Positions 1 through 8,582 of a DNA stretch of 36,788 nt are shown here, in pieces. The stretch comes from an uncultured Actinomycetes bacterium (lineage in GTDB: Bacteria > Actinomycetota > Acidimicrobiia > Acidimicrobiales > Microtrichaceae): assembly GCA_903925745.1 (NCBI GenBank), contig CAIYGQ010000148.1, positions 1 through 36,788 of the forward strand. The letters are read 5' to 3'. The notes under the pieces were generated by a model. That model ran no database searches. It was not told where the DNA came from and saw only the letters and a list, made by a program, of their open reading frames with translations. The first letter of the stretch is position 1; each line of letters opens with the position of its first letter. Both the position numbers and the translations under genes were made by a program.

Positions 1-315
1 CTGGCCGACTTCAACAAGACGCCGAACCCCTCCAAGGCCCCCTGGTACTTCCTGGGCCTGCAGGAGCTGCTCGTCTACTTCCACCCGATGGTCGCCGGTG
101 TGACCATCCCGGGCATGGGGATCTTCCTGTTGATCCTGGCCCCCTACATGGACAAGAACCCGTCCAACAAGCCCGAGGACCGCAAGTTCGCCATCTCCCT
201 GATGACGCTGTTCCTCATGTTCTGGGCGGTGCTCGTGATCATCGGCTCGTTCTTCCGTGGGCCGGGCTTCAACTTCACCCTGCCGTGGATCGACGGCCTC
301 TTCTTCGAACTGTGA
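1..315 (+). CDS. qcrB: Cytochrome b, C-terminal part (5' end outside window)
   Basis: Only the last 104 residues are present; the reading frame is open from base 1. The segment APWYFLGLQELLVYFHP is typical of the C-terminal cytochrome b domain (PetD/subunit IV-like) of bc-type quinol:cytochrome c reductases. Two hydrophobic helices are visible, around residues 30-50 (counted from base 1) and 63-82, and the protein ends in PWIDGLFFEL. The Rieske gene follows 12 bases downstream with a good ribosome site (GAGGTGA, 314-320), which supports a bc-complex operon. Whether cytochrome b is a single chain or split into b6-like and subunit-IV-like genes cannot be told, because the heme-binding N-terminal half lies outside the window. 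Identification is by family motif and context. Confidence 0.88.
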   Translation: MADFNKTPNPSKAPWYFLGLQELLVYFHPMVAGVTIPGMGIFLLILAPYMDKNPSNKPEDRKFAISLMTLFLMFWAVLVIIGSFFRGPGFNFTLPWIDGLFFEL

Positions 316-327
316 GGTGACACACCA

Positions 328-1209
328 ATGAGCGGTTTCTTCATCGTCCTCGCCGTCCTGGTCATCTGCGCCCTGGCGGCCGTGGCACTCATGGGCGCCA
401 TCCGGCGCCGTGACGTGGACAGCGCCACCGGCACGCTGACCCGCGAGACCCGTCAACGCGACCGCGCCGCCCGCAAGCAGGAGGCGGCGGCGGTCGTCAC
501 GGCGCCCACGGGTGCCGAGGTCGAGCGGTCGGCCGCCCTCGAGCGGGTCGGCGGTGGCACCATCGCGACCACCGACGACGTGTCCCCTCCGGCGGTCTTC
601 GTCCCACCGGACCCCGAGACCTACGGCGTGACCCGGCGCCAGTTCCTGAACCGGGGCGTCATCGCCGCCTTCGGCCTCGGCCTCACGGCGTTCGGCGTGG
701 CCATCGTCGGATTCCTGTGGCCATCGGGCGGCGGCGGGTTCGGATCCAAGATCCGCGTCGGCTCGGTCGCCGACCTCAAGGCCGAGATCGAGAAGGGCAA
801 CGGCTTCCTCTACAAGCCCGAAGGACGCATGTGGCTCACCAACTATCCGGCTGCGGCCATGCCCAAGGCCGAGCAGGTGTACTCGGCGCCGGTGCTGAAC
901 TCGCTCAAGGCCGGCATCGCCGTCATGTACCAGAAGTGCCCGCACCTCGGCTGTCGGGTGCCTGACTGCAAGAGCTCGCAGTGGTTCGAGTGCCCCTGCC
1001 ACGGTTCGCAGTACAACCAGGCCGGGGAGAAGAAGGGCGGCCCCGCCCCCCGTGGCATGGACCGCTTCGCGACCGAGGTCAACGGCGGCGTGCTGGTCGT
1101 CAACACCGGGCAGGTCATCCAGGGCCCACCCATCGGCACCAACACCACCGGCCAGGAGGCCGAGGGCCCGAACTGCATCGGTGCGGCGTCGGGCGGCCAC
1201 AGCGGCTGA
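328..1209 (+). CDS. qcrA: Rieske iron-sulfur subunit of the bc complex
   Basis: 293 residues. This subunit passes electrons from quinol to cytochrome c on the outer face of the membrane. The two Rieske boxes are complete: CPHLGC (C204, H206, C209) and CPCHGS (C222, C224, H225). By analogy with bc1 Rieske proteins, C204, H206, C222 and H225 hold the 2Fe-2S cluster and C209-C224 form the disulfide. An N-terminal helix (about residues 4-25) is followed by a charged linker. A twin-arginine-like motif RRQFLNR (from R103) then stands directly before a second helix (about 111-132). This resembles actinobacterial QcrA, in which Sec inserts the early helices and Tat exports the cluster domain. The ATG at 328 has GAGGTGA seven bases upstream. 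The gene lies between cytochrome b and a diheme cytochrome c. Confidence 0.95.
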   Translation: MSGFFIVLAVLVICALAAVALMGAIRRRDVDSATGTLTRETRQRDRAARKQEAAAVVTAPTGAEVERSAALERVGGGTIATTDDVSPPAVFVPPDPETYGVTRRQFLNRGVIAAFGLGLTAFGVAIVGFLWPSGGGGFGSKIRVGSVADLKAEIEKGNGFLYKPEGRMWLTNYPAAAMPKAEQVYSAPVLNSLKAGIAVMYQKCPHLGCRVPDCKSSQWFECPCHGSQYNQAGEKKGGPAPRGMDRFATEVNGGVLVVNTGQVIQGPPIGTNTTGQEAEGPNCIGAASGGHSG

Positions 1210-1254
1210 TCGATTTCTCCCCGTCGACCCTCCTGAAGGAAGATCCTGAACCTG

Positions 1255-2487
1255 ATGCTCCTCGCAACCACACAACGTGCGATCGGCTTCGTCGTCCTGG
1301 CGGTGGTCGCCGTCGGCTTCATCCTGTGGCTGGTCGCCAACCTCCGTGCGGGCCGTGACGAGATCGGCGCCGAGATCGAGCTGGCGGCCAACCGCCGCCC
1401 CGGGACCCCGGATGAGGAGCTCGAGGGCAAGCGGCTGAACGTGGCGCTGTTCTCGGCACTGGGACTGCTCGCCATCATCGCCGTCGGCCTGCCGCTGTAC
1501 TGGCTGGGTGAGCCCGGCCGGCAGGACGGGGCGGTCGAGACCTTCGACGAGACCTTCGTGCGCCGCGGCCTCGACCTGTACGAGAACGGTGCCCAGTGCG
1601 TGAACTGCCACGGTGGTGCCGGCGTGGGCGGCCTCGCCAACTTCGTGATCAACGACCAGAGCGGCAGCTTCGTGGCGCAGGTCAACTGGATCGCCCCGGC
1701 CCTGAACAACGTGTTGTACCGCTACGACGAGGAGCAGGTGCGCTACGTCCTCAACTACGGACGGCCCGGTTCCCCCATGGCCGCCTGGGGGGCGGAGGGC
1801 GGCGGCCCGCTCACGACCCAGCAGATCGATGAGATCATCGACTACCTCTGGACCGTGCAGCTCCCCGTTGAGGAGATGCGCGTTGAGGTCGACGAGTTCG
1901 TGAAGTCGATCGACGCCGACCTGTACGAGCGGATGATGGCCGTCCGGCGCTCCAACGCCGACGTGGCGCCGAACGGTGACGTCGAGCCGGTCGATGCCAA
2001 TCGGCTGTCGCGGGCTGACGAGTTGAAGCTCGGCGAGATCCTGTTCAACAACCAGGAGCTCGCCGCCGGGTCCTACTCGTGCGCCCGCTGCCACGTGGCC
2101 GGCGCCAGCTACGGCAAGGGCTGGGAGCCCTTCGAGCGCCTGCAGTACGGCGCCTTCGGCCCGAACCTGGTCGGCGTCGAGAACGAGTCGACCGAACAGC
2201 AGCACTTCGAGTTGATCTGGAAGGGCATGGACTCGGGCAAGCTCTACTTCTCCCGAAAGCAGGGCAACCCCCAGATGCCCGGCTTCGGTGTGAACCGCAA
2301 CACCGGCCGATCAGACGAGGGAATCCCCGACCTGGGCAAGGAGGGCCAGCTGGCCCCCGAGCAGGTCTGGGCGATCGTCACCTACGAACGCAACCTGTCC
2401 AACGATTCCACGGTGAAGTCCCCGATCGCCGGAACTGCTGAGTCCCCGTCGTTCGTGAATGCCAACCGGGGGACCCCCGGCGAGTAG
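1255..2487 (+). CDS. Membrane-anchored diheme cytochrome c of the bc complex
   Basis: 410 residues. Two hydrophobic helices near the N-terminus (about residues 8-25 and 64-84) anchor two c-type heme domains. Heme 1 binds at CVNCH (C115, C118, H119) and heme 2 at CARCH (C276, C279, H280). Likely axial Met ligands are in SPMAAWG and PQMPGFG. The protein probably accepts electrons from the Rieske subunit and passes them to a terminal oxidase outside the window. Actinobacterial QcrC is also diheme, but usually has its anchor at the C-terminus and its gene ahead of qcrA; here the anchor is N-terminal and the gene follows the Rieske gene, so no symbol is given. The nearest Shine-Dalgarno-like sequence (GAAGGAAG, 1235-1242) is rather far from the ATG at 1255. 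Confidence 0.9.
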   Translation: MLLATTQRAIGFVVLAVVAVGFILWLVANLRAGRDEIGAEIELAANRRPGTPDEELEGKRLNVALFSALGLLAIIAVGLPLYWLGEPGRQDGAVETFDETFVRRGLDLYENGAQCVNCHGGAGVGGLANFVINDQSGSFVAQVNWIAPALNNVLYRYDEEQVRYVLNYGRPGSPMAAWGAEGGGPLTTQQIDEIIDYLWTVQLPVEEMRVEVDEFVKSIDADLYERMMAVRRSNADVAPNGDVEPVDANRLSRADELKLGEILFNNQELAAGSYSCARCHVAGASYGKGWEPFERLQYGAFGPNLVGVENESTEQQHFELIWKGMDSGKLYFSRKQGNPQMPGFGVNRNTGRSDEGIPDLGKEGQLAPEQVWAIVTYERNLSNDSTVKSPIAGTAESPSFVNANRGTPGE

Positions 2488-2520
2488 CCGGGCGGTCGCA
2501 CGTCTCAGCGAGGGAACGCA

Positions 2521-3513
2521 ATGACCCTGATCCTCTCCGCCATCGCCTTCGACCCGAACATCCGCGGCGCCCTCGTGGTGCTGGTGGGCGTGGTCGTGCT
2601 GTGCGGCTCCGTGTACCTGCTGCTCGCCACCAACACCGGTGTGCGCAACGGGTTCCTGATCGCGCTGGCGGGCCTCATGGGCTGGATGTTCTCCATGGGG
2701 CTCATCTGGTGGATCTACGGCATCGGTCTGCGGGGCGCGGACCCGTCGTGGGCACCGAAGGAGGTCAACTTCACCCGGTCCGACGCGGTGGCCACCGAGG
2801 TGGTCGAGCGCCTACCGGCCAACGACGACCTGCCCGACCCGCAGACCTTCCTGGCCGACTATCTGGCGACCAACCCCGAGCTGGCCCAGAAGATCGCGGA
2901 CTCCGAGGGCGAGGGGTTCGCCGCCCAGACCCTGACCGACGCCGTGACGGTGGCACCGTCGCTCAAGGAGCCGCTCGACGAGCAGCTGAACGGCTGGCGG
3001 ATCCTGCCCGAGACCGACTCCCGGCGTGGGGATGCCGTGGCGGCCTCGGACGCCCTGTTGGCGGAGTACCAGGCGTTCGGCCAGTCGACCTCGTCCTCCA
3101 TGTACACGGTCAAGGACGTGTTCTTCTACGGCGGGAAGTCCGCCGCCGAGCCCGAGACCGTGAAGGGCGAGCGCTCGCTGCTCGACAAGGCGTGGCGACG
3201 CATCGTGACGGTCTTCGAGCCGAAGAATCCGCCCCTGTACGCAGCGGTGACCCTGCAGAAGAACGTGGAGCAGATCGTGGCGCCCGGCGAGGCGCCACCC
3301 CCGCCGAAGATTGACGAGACGGCCGACACGGTCACGGTGGTCATGGTTCGCAACCTGGGGACCCGCCGGTTGATCCCCTTCCTGTTCACGCTCTTCTCGG
3401 GCGTGGTGTTCGCAGCGCTCGTCTGGATGCTCCACAACCGTGACAAGCGGGCCATGCAGGTCCGTGACGAGTGGGACCCATCTCAGGCGGAGTTGCCCGC
3501 CGAGGTGCGCTGA
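2521..3513 (+). CDS. Unrecognised three-helix membrane protein between bc-complex and nuo genes
   Basis: 330 residues; I do not recognise the family. Visible layout: helix 1 about residues 16-36, helix 2 about 42-66 (contains the Trp-rich run GLIWWIYGIG), a soluble middle part of about 200 residues, and helix 3 about 285-305 followed by a short charged tail. No Cys-based heme or iron-sulfur motif is present. The start is secure: ATG 2521 follows GAGGGA by five bases. The stop codon is separated from the GTG of nuoA by only three bases, and the gene follows the cytochrome c gene by 33 bases, so it is almost certainly co-expressed with both respiratory complexes. An accessory subunit or assembly factor of the bc complex or of a III-IV supercomplex is a reasonable guess from position only. 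Confidence 0.85.
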   Translation: MTLILSAIAFDPNIRGALVVLVGVVVLCGSVYLLLATNTGVRNGFLIALAGLMGWMFSMGLIWWIYGIGLRGADPSWAPKEVNFTRSDAVATEVVERLPANDDLPDPQTFLADYLATNPELAQKIADSEGEGFAAQTLTDAVTVAPSLKEPLDEQLNGWRILPETDSRRGDAVAASDALLAEYQAFGQSTSSSMYTVKDVFFYGGKSAAEPETVKGERSLLDKAWRRIVTVFEPKNPPLYAAVTLQKNVEQIVAPGEAPPPPKIDETADTVTVVMVRNLGTRRLIPFLFTLFSGVVFAALVWMLHNRDKRAMQVRDEWDPSQAELPAEVR

Positions 3514-3516
3514 GCC

Positions 3517-3987
3517 GTGGGCCAGTACCTGCCCATCGTGGCCATGATCGTCCTGGCCGCTCTGTTCGCCGCGCTCAGCTTCGTGGCCTCGAGCCTGCTG
3601 CAACCCCGGCGGCCGACCGCCGCCAAGGTGGCTCCCTACGAGTGCGGGATCGTCGATCAGTCCGACCCGCCCGAGCGCTTCCCGGTCCGGTTCTTCCTGA
3701 TCGCGATGATCTTCATCGTCTTCGACATCGAGATCATCTTCTTCTACCCGTTCACGATGATCGCCGAGCAGTTGGGTGGCTTCGGCCTGGTCGCCATCGG
3801 GATCTTCTCCGCCGCGGTCTTCGAGTCGTTCCTCTACCTGATCCGCAACGGCGCCCTGGACTGGGGGCCGGCGGTCCGGCTGCGCAGGACGCTGCTGCGC
3901 TCGACGCCGAACCGGACGACGACCAACACCATCCGCCGGGTCGGCACCGAGGGCCGCGTCCGCAGCGGTGAGGAGGTCGCGGCCTGA
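3517..3987 (+). CDS. nuoA: NADH-quinone oxidoreductase subunit A
   Basis: 156 residues, somewhat longer than the usual 120-145 because of a charged C-terminal tail. NuoA is a small three-helix membrane subunit at the junction of the membrane and peripheral arms of complex I. The signature loop [13 protein letters not shown], with the conserved Cys of the first loop, is followed by [17 protein letters not shown], which carries the conserved acidic residues of helix 2. The start is GTG three bases after the stop of the preceding gene. The stop overlaps the ATG of nuoB by one base (TGATG), implying coupled translation. It is the first gene of a complete nuoA-N series. Confidence 0.97.
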   Translation: MGQYLPIVAMIVLAALFAALSFVASSLLQPRRPTAAKVAPYECGIVDQSDPPERFPVRFFLIAMIFIVFDIEIIFFYPFTMIAEQLGGFGLVAIGIFSAAVFESFLYLIRNGALDWGPAVRLRRTLLRSTPNRTTTNTIRRVGTEGRVRSGEEVAA

Positions 3988-4583
3988 TGGGGGTCATCGC
4001 GGACGTCGGAGAGGACGGGCTCGCCGGGCTGCAGCACAACGTGCTGACGGGGCGGCTGGAGGACCTGGTGCGCTGGGCCCGCCAGCGCAGTTGCTGGCCG
4101 GCCACCTTCGGCCTGGCGTGCTGTGCGATCGAGATGATGGCGGCGGGCGGCGCCCACTACGACCTGGCCCGGTTCGGGATGGAGGTCTTCCGGGCCTCCC
4201 CCCGCCAGGCGGACCTGATGATCGTCGCCGGTCGGGTCTCCCAGAAGATGGCGCCGGTCCTGCGGACCATCTACGACCAGATGATGGAACCCAAGTGGGT
4301 CATCTCCATGGGCGTGTGCGCGTCGTCGGGTGGGATGTTCAACAACTACGCGATCGTCCAGGGCGTCGACCAGGTCGTCCCGGTCGACGTGTACGCCCCG
4401 GGCTGCCCCCCGGGTCCCGAGACCCTGCTGCACGCGATCATCACCCTGCACGGCCAGATCGAGACGGGTGAGATCCTGCGGCGCCGCGACGACACCGGCG
4501 CGGGTGCCCGGATCGTCGTCGACCAGCTCGACGGCCAGGCGTCCCCGGTCGCCGTTCCGGCACCGTCCAGCGGGTCGCGGTGA
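3987..4583 (+). CDS. nuoB: NADH-quinone oxidoreductase subunit B (cluster N2)
   Basis: 198 residues. NuoB holds the terminal 4Fe-4S cluster N2, which hands electrons to quinone at the interface with NuoD. The four ligands are visible: the tandem C45-C46 in [10 protein letters not shown]111 in GVCASSGG and C140 in GCPPGPE. The region around [20 protein letters not shown] is the conserved core. The C-terminal 30 or so residues are a variable Ala/Pro/Ser-rich tail. The stop overlaps the GTG of nuoC by four bases (GTGA). Confidence 0.98.
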   Translation: MGVIADVGEDGLAGLQHNVLTGRLEDLVRWARQRSCWPATFGLACCAIEMMAAGGAHYDLARFGMEVFRASPRQADLMIVAGRVSQKMAPVLRTIYDQMMEPKWVISMGVCASSGGMFNNYAIVQGVDQVVPVDVYAPGCPPGPETLLHAIITLHGQIETGEILRRRDDTGAGARIVVDQLDGQASPVAVPAPSSGSR

Positions 4584-5140
4584 TGTCGGCCGACGGGGCC
4601 GTCGACCGTGGCGCCGACCAGGTCGGGGACCCGGGTGCCGGACCGGCCGACGAGCCCACGCTGCACGGGGTCCCGGTGACGACCTCCTGCGGCCAGGAGG
4701 TGCTGCACCCGTCACGGGACGGGTACCGAGGCCTGGTCGAGGAGCTCCGCTCCCAGGGCTACTGGGTCGCCGTCGACCTGTGCGGTGTCGACCTGCTGGG
4801 CACGTCCGGCCGGCGCGGCCTGCCCGCCTCGGTCGAACCCGAGCGCTTCGAGGTCGTCGTCAACCTGCTCGACCACCGCCAGCGGCGTCGCACGCGCCTG
4901 CGGGTGCAGGTGCCCGAGTCGGACCCGGTGGTGGACTCGCTCTTCGACGTCCACCCGGGGCTGGAGGCCTCGGAGCGGGAGACGCACGACCTGCTCGGCA
5001 TCGCCTTCCGGGGGCATCCGGACCTGAGCCGGATCCTGCTGCCCGACGACTGGGTGGGCCACCCGTTGCGCAAGGACGAGGACATCGGCCGGATTCCGGT
5101 GCAGTTCAAGCTCGGCGCCGACCAGGCGGCCCGGTCGTGA
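4580..5140 (+). CDS. nuoC: NADH-quinone oxidoreductase subunit C
   Basis: 186 residues. NuoC is the 30 kDa-type peripheral-arm subunit that packs against NuoD. The family signature is clear in [20 protein letters not shown] followed by [14 protein letters not shown]. The first 30 residues are a variable acidic extension. Either GTG 4580 or the adjacent ATG 4583 could start the protein; GTG forms the four-base overlap seen repeatedly in this operon. The stop overlaps the GTG of nuoD. NuoC and NuoD are separate genes here, unlike the fused NuoCD of E. coli. Confidence 0.95.
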   Translation: MMSADGAVDRGADQVGDPGAGPADEPTLHGVPVTTSCGQEVLHPSRDGYRGLVEELRSQGYWVAVDLCGVDLLGTSGRRGLPASVEPERFEVVVNLLDHRQRRRTRLRVQVPESDPVVDSLFDVHPGLEASERETHDLLGIAFRGHPDLSRILLPDDWVGHPLRKDEDIGRIPVQFKLGADQAARS

Positions 5141-6471
5141 GCCAGACCATCGACCCCACGACCGTCGGGACCCAGGACGCAGCCGTGGACCTGGCGGCGC
5201 TCGATGCCGCCCGCGAGCGGCTGGCCACCGACGACGCGGTGCTGCGGATGTCGGCGACCGAGGCCGAGGAGCGTTCGGGCTACCAGCCGCCCACCGACGA
5301 GGGCATGGGCGAGCGAATGATCATGAACATGGGCCCGCAGCACCCGTCGACCCACGGCGTGCTGCGGCTGGTGCTGGAGCTCGACGGCGAGGAGATCACC
5401 AGGTCACGACCGGTGATCGGGTACCTGCACACCGGCATGGAGAAGACCGGCGAGCAGCTCACCTACCTGCAGGGTCCGACGAACGTGACCCGCATGGACT
5501 ACGCCGCGCCGCTGTTCAACGAGCTCGTCTTCTCCATGGCGACCGAGGAGCTGCTCGGGATCGAGGTGCCGGAGCGGGCGCAGTGGATCCGGACGCTGAT
5601 GTGCGAGGTCAACCGGATCTCCTCGCACATGCTCTTCATGGCGACCAACGGCATGGACCTGGGTGCGGTCAGCATGATGCTCTACGGCTGGCGGGAGCGG
5701 GAGGAACTGCTCCGGTTCCTGGAGGCGGTGACCGGCCTGCGGATGAACCACAACTACATCCGGCCGGGCGGGGTCGCCGCCGACCTGCCCGATGGCTGGG
5801 CCGAGCACCTGGACTCGATCCTGGACGTCCTGCCCGAGCGGTTGGAGGAGTTCGACACCCTCATGACGGGCCAGCCGATCTGGCGTGAGCGGCTCCAGGG
5901 CGTCGGGGTGATCACCGCCGAGGAGGCCCTGAGCCTGGCCGCGACCGGTCCGCTCCTGCGCTCCACCGGGTACGCCTGGGACCTGCGTCGGGACATGCCG
6001 TACCTCTGTTACGACCAGCTCGACTTCGACGTCGTGGTCGGCAGCTACGGCGACAGCTTCGACCGTTACAGCATCCGTCTGGCCGAGATCCGCGAGTCGA
6101 TTCGCATCGTCCGCCAGTGCATGGACAAGATGCCCCCCGGCGACTACCGGATCCAGGACAAGAAGGTGACCCCGCCGCCACGGGCCCGCATCGACGAGTC
6201 CATGGAGGCCCTCATCCACCACTTCAAGATCTTCACCGAGGGGTTCAAGGTCCCCGAGGGAGAGGTCTACGTGGCGGTCGAGAACCCCCGGGGCGAGCTG
6301 GGCTGCTACCTGGTCTCGGACGGTTCGTCCCACCCGGTCCGCATGCACATTCGAGCCCCCAGTTTCGTGAACCTCCAGACACTCCCGCACCTCATGAAGG
6401 ATTCGCTCATCGCCGACACGGTCGCCATCGTGTCGTCGGTCGATCCGATCATGGGTGACGTGGACCGTTGA
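5137..6471 (+). CDS. nuoD: NADH-quinone oxidoreductase subunit D (quinone site)
   Basis: 444 residues. NuoD is the 49 kDa-type subunit that forms the quinone pocket with NuoB. Family motifs are in order: MNMGPQHPSTHGVLRL (quinone-site His), PVIGYLHTGMEKTGE, EVNRISSHMLFMATNGMDLGA, MNHNYIRPGG, and a C-terminal ENPRGELGCYLVSDG with DPIMGDVDR at the end. The frame stays open far upstream, overlapping nuoB and nuoC, but homology to NuoD begins only near residue 55. The chosen start is therefore GTG 5137, which makes a GTGA overlap with the nuoC stop. The first 50 residues are a variable extension. Confidence 0.97.
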   Translation: MSQTIDPTTVGTQDAAVDLAALDAARERLATDDAVLRMSATEAEERSGYQPPTDEGMGERMIMNMGPQHPSTHGVLRLVLELDGEEITRSRPVIGYLHTGMEKTGEQLTYLQGPTNVTRMDYAAPLFNELVFSMATEELLGIEVPERAQWIRTLMCEVNRISSHMLFMATNGMDLGAVSMMLYGWREREELLRFLEAVTGLRMNHNYIRPGGVAADLPDGWAEHLDSILDVLPERLEEFDTLMTGQPIWRERLQGVGVITAEEALSLAATGPLLRSTGYAWDLRRDMPYLCYDQLDFDVVVGSYGDSFDRYSIRLAEIRESIRIVRQCMDKMPPGDYRIQDKKVTPPPRARIDESMEALIHHFKIFTEGFKVPEGEVYVAVENPRGELGCYLVSDGSSHPVRMHIRAPSFVNLQTLPHLMKDSLIADTVAIVSSVDPIMGDVDR

Positions 6472-6489
6472 GCGCCGGAGCACCCTGAC

Positions 6490-7128
6490 GTGGCCCGCCT
6501 CACTCCGGACAACGAGCTGCTCGCCCGCCGCATCGTGGCCCGCTACCCCGAGCCGAAGTCGGCGACCATTCCCCTCTGCCACCTGTCCCAGGAGCAGGAC
6601 GGCTGGTTGACCGAGGAGGGCATGGCCCACGTCGCCGAGCTGGTCGGCTGCACGCCGGCCGAGGTGCTGGGCACGGCCAGCTTCTACGAGATGTTCAAGC
6701 TCCACCCAGTGGGCCGCTACTGCCTGAACATCTGCACCAACATCTCCTGTCGCATCGTCGGCGGCGCCGACCTGCTCGCCCGGGCCGAGGAACGCCTCGG
6801 GGTCCGCGCCGGTGGGACGACCGCGGACGGCACGATCACCCTGGAGGACGTCGAGTGCATCGCCGCCTGCACCGAGGCACCGGCGCTGCAGGTCAACTAC
6901 CGCTACGTCGAACGCGTCGACGAGGCGGCGCTCGACGCGCTCATCGACGACCTGCGCAGCGGTTCCGGTCGCGCTGCTGAGTTCCCCCCGCACGGGACGC
7001 TCGGGCTGGTCCGCCAGGAACTGGGTGCCGACGACCTGGCCAACGTGTCCCCGCCGGAGGACCAGGACGTCCCCGGTTGGTTCGCCCGGCACGCCGAGGC
7101 GGCCGCCGACGGGGGGAGTGGATCGTGA
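6490..7128 (+). CDS. nuoE: NADH-quinone oxidoreductase subunit E (2Fe-2S)
   Basis: 212 residues. NuoE is the 24 kDa-type subunit of the NADH dehydrogenase module and holds cluster N1a. Ligands follow the family pattern C-x4-C and C-x3-C: C82 and C87 in CTNISC, C123 and C127 in CIAAC. The N-terminal helical part LCHLSQEQDGWLTEEGM is typical. A C-terminal tail of about 50 residues, ending in a Gly/Asp-rich stretch, extends beyond the thioredoxin-like domain. The GTG start is preceded by CGGAG at 6476-6480. The stop overlaps the GTG of nuoF. Confidence 0.96.
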   Translation: MARLTPDNELLARRIVARYPEPKSATIPLCHLSQEQDGWLTEEGMAHVAELVGCTPAEVLGTASFYEMFKLHPVGRYCLNICTNISCRIVGGADLLARAEERLGVRAGGTTADGTITLEDVECIAACTEAPALQVNYRYVERVDEAALDALIDDLRSGSGRAAEFPPHGTLGLVRQELGADDLANVSPPEDQDVPGWFARHAEAAADGGSGS

Positions 7129-8582
7129 GCGACGCCCCCGGCACGCCCCTCGATGCACCCGTCGAGCGGACCGGATCGGCCGGCGACGCGCCGCTGGTCG
7201 TGTCGTCGCGTTTCGACGTGGCCGACGGCCACACCCTGGACGTCTACCGCACGTCGGGTTCCTACCCCGGCTACTCCGGGCTGGCCGAGGCGCTCCGCTC
7301 CACCCCCGACCAGGTCCGGGAGACGGTGGTGGCCGCCACGCTCCTCGGGCGCGGCGGCGCCGGGTTCCCGGCGGGCGTCAAGTGGGGATTCTGTCCGCCC
7401 GGCGTGTGGCCCCGGTACCTGGTGGTCAACGGCGACGAGTCCGAACCCGGGACGTTCAAGGACCGACTCCTGATGGAGCGTGACCCCCACCAGTTGGTGG
7501 AGGGCGCGCTGATCGCCGCCTACGCCCTCGGTGCGGCCCAGGTGTTCCTGTACGTCCGCGGCGAGATGCCACACGCGCAGGAACGGATCGCCGCCGCACT
7601 GAACGAGGCGCTGGAGGCCGGTCTGGTCGGCCGGAACATCATGGGCAGCGACTTCAGCGTCGACGTCGTGTTGCACTGGGGTGCGGGTGCGTACATCGTC
7701 GGCGAGGAGACGGCGCTCATCGAGTCCCTGGAGGGCAACCGCGGGATGCCCCGCCTCAAGCCCCCCTACTTCCCGGCGGCCAAGGGCCTGTACCTGCGTC
7801 CGACGATCGTCAACAACGTCGAGACGCTCGCCAACCTGCCGTGGTTGTTCCATCACGGCGTGGACGCCTACACCTCGGTGGGGACCGAGACGTCCCCGGG
7901 CACCCGGCTGATCGCGTTGTCCGGCCACGTCCGCCGCCCGGGTGTCTACGAGGTCCCGCAGGGCACCACGACGTTCCGGGACCTGTTCGAGGACGATCGC
8001 TACGGTGGCGGGATCCGTGACGGCCGAGCCCTGAAGATGTTCATCCCGGGTGGTGCCTCGGCGCCCTGGTTCTTCCCGGAGCAGGTGGACCTGCCGCTCG
8101 AGGGTCGGACCGTGGGCGGGGCCGGTTCCATGCTCGGCTCCGGTGCCGTCGTCGTGATGGACGAGACCACCGACGCGGTCGAGGCCTGCTACTCGCTGGT
8201 CCGGTTCTTCGCCCGCGAGTCCTGCGGCAAGTGCACGCCGTGCCGGGAGGGCACGACGTGGGAGGAGAAGATCCTCGAGCGGATCCTGGAGGGCCACGGC
8301 CGTCCGTCCGACATCGACCTGCTGCTCGACGTGGCCGACAACATCAGCCCGGGCCCGTACCCGGTGGCGGCCGACCCGTCCCAGGGGCTCGACGCGGTGC
8401 CGTTCCCGCCGCGCCAGACGACCATCTGTCCGCTCGGTCCCTCGTCGGTGGCGCCGATCACCTCGGCGATCCGCCGGTTCCGCCACGAGTTCGAGGCCCG
8501 GATCACCCGCCGCGATCCCATCCCGGTGGCGGTGGCCGCCGAGTCGGTCGCCGGTGAGCCCGTCGGAGGTCCCGGTGTCTGA
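7125..8582 (+). CDS. nuoF: NADH-quinone oxidoreductase subunit F (NADH/FMN site)
   Basis: 485 residues from GTG 7125, chosen because it makes the usual four-base overlap with nuoE and follows a G-rich ribosome site; codons further upstream lie inside nuoE. NuoF oxidises NADH and passes electrons through FMN to cluster N3. Motifs: GRGGAGFPAGVKWGF and NGDESEPGTFKDR (FMN/NADH site), GAGAYIVGEETALIESLEG, and ESCGKCTPCREGT with C367, C370 and C373. The fourth N3 ligand is C435 in TTICPLG. The 61 residues between C373 and C435 exceed the roughly 40 of E. coli-type NuoF, because of a Pro/Asp-rich insertion before C435. Confidence 0.97.
   Translation: MSDAPGTPLDAPVERTGSAGDAPLVVSSRFDVADGHTLDVYRTSGSYPGYSGLAEALRSTPDQVRETVVAATLLGRGGAGFPAGVKWGFCPPGVWPRYLVVNGDESEPGTFKDRLLMERDPHQLVEGALIAAYALGAAQVFLYVRGEMPHAQERIAAALNEALEAGLVGRNIMGSDFSVDVVLHWGAGAYIVGEETALIESLEGNRGMPRLKPPYFPAAKGLYLRPTIVNNVETLANLPWLFHHGVDAYTSVGTETSPGTRLIALSGHVRRPGVYEVPQGTTTFRDLFEDDRYGGGIRDGRALKMFIPGGASAPWFFPEQVDLPLEGRTVGGAGSMLGSGAVVVMDETTDAVEACYSLVRFFARESCGKCTPCREGTTWEEKILERILEGHGRPSDIDLLLDVADNISPGPYPVAADPSQGLDAVPFPPRQTTICPLGPSSVAPITSAIRRFRHEFEARITRRDPIPVAVAAESVAGEPVGGPGV

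Noticed and set aside
4330-5136. Upstream extension of the nuoD frame over nuoB and nuoC
   Set aside because: The extension is Arg/Pro/Gly-rich and overlaps two conserved genes; NuoD likeness begins after GTG 5137.
5404-7158. Minus-strand open frame of 584 codons opposite nuoD and nuoE
   Set aside because: High G+C leaves antisense frames open; the translation is His/Arg/Gly-rich without family motifs and lies fully opposite well-conserved genes.
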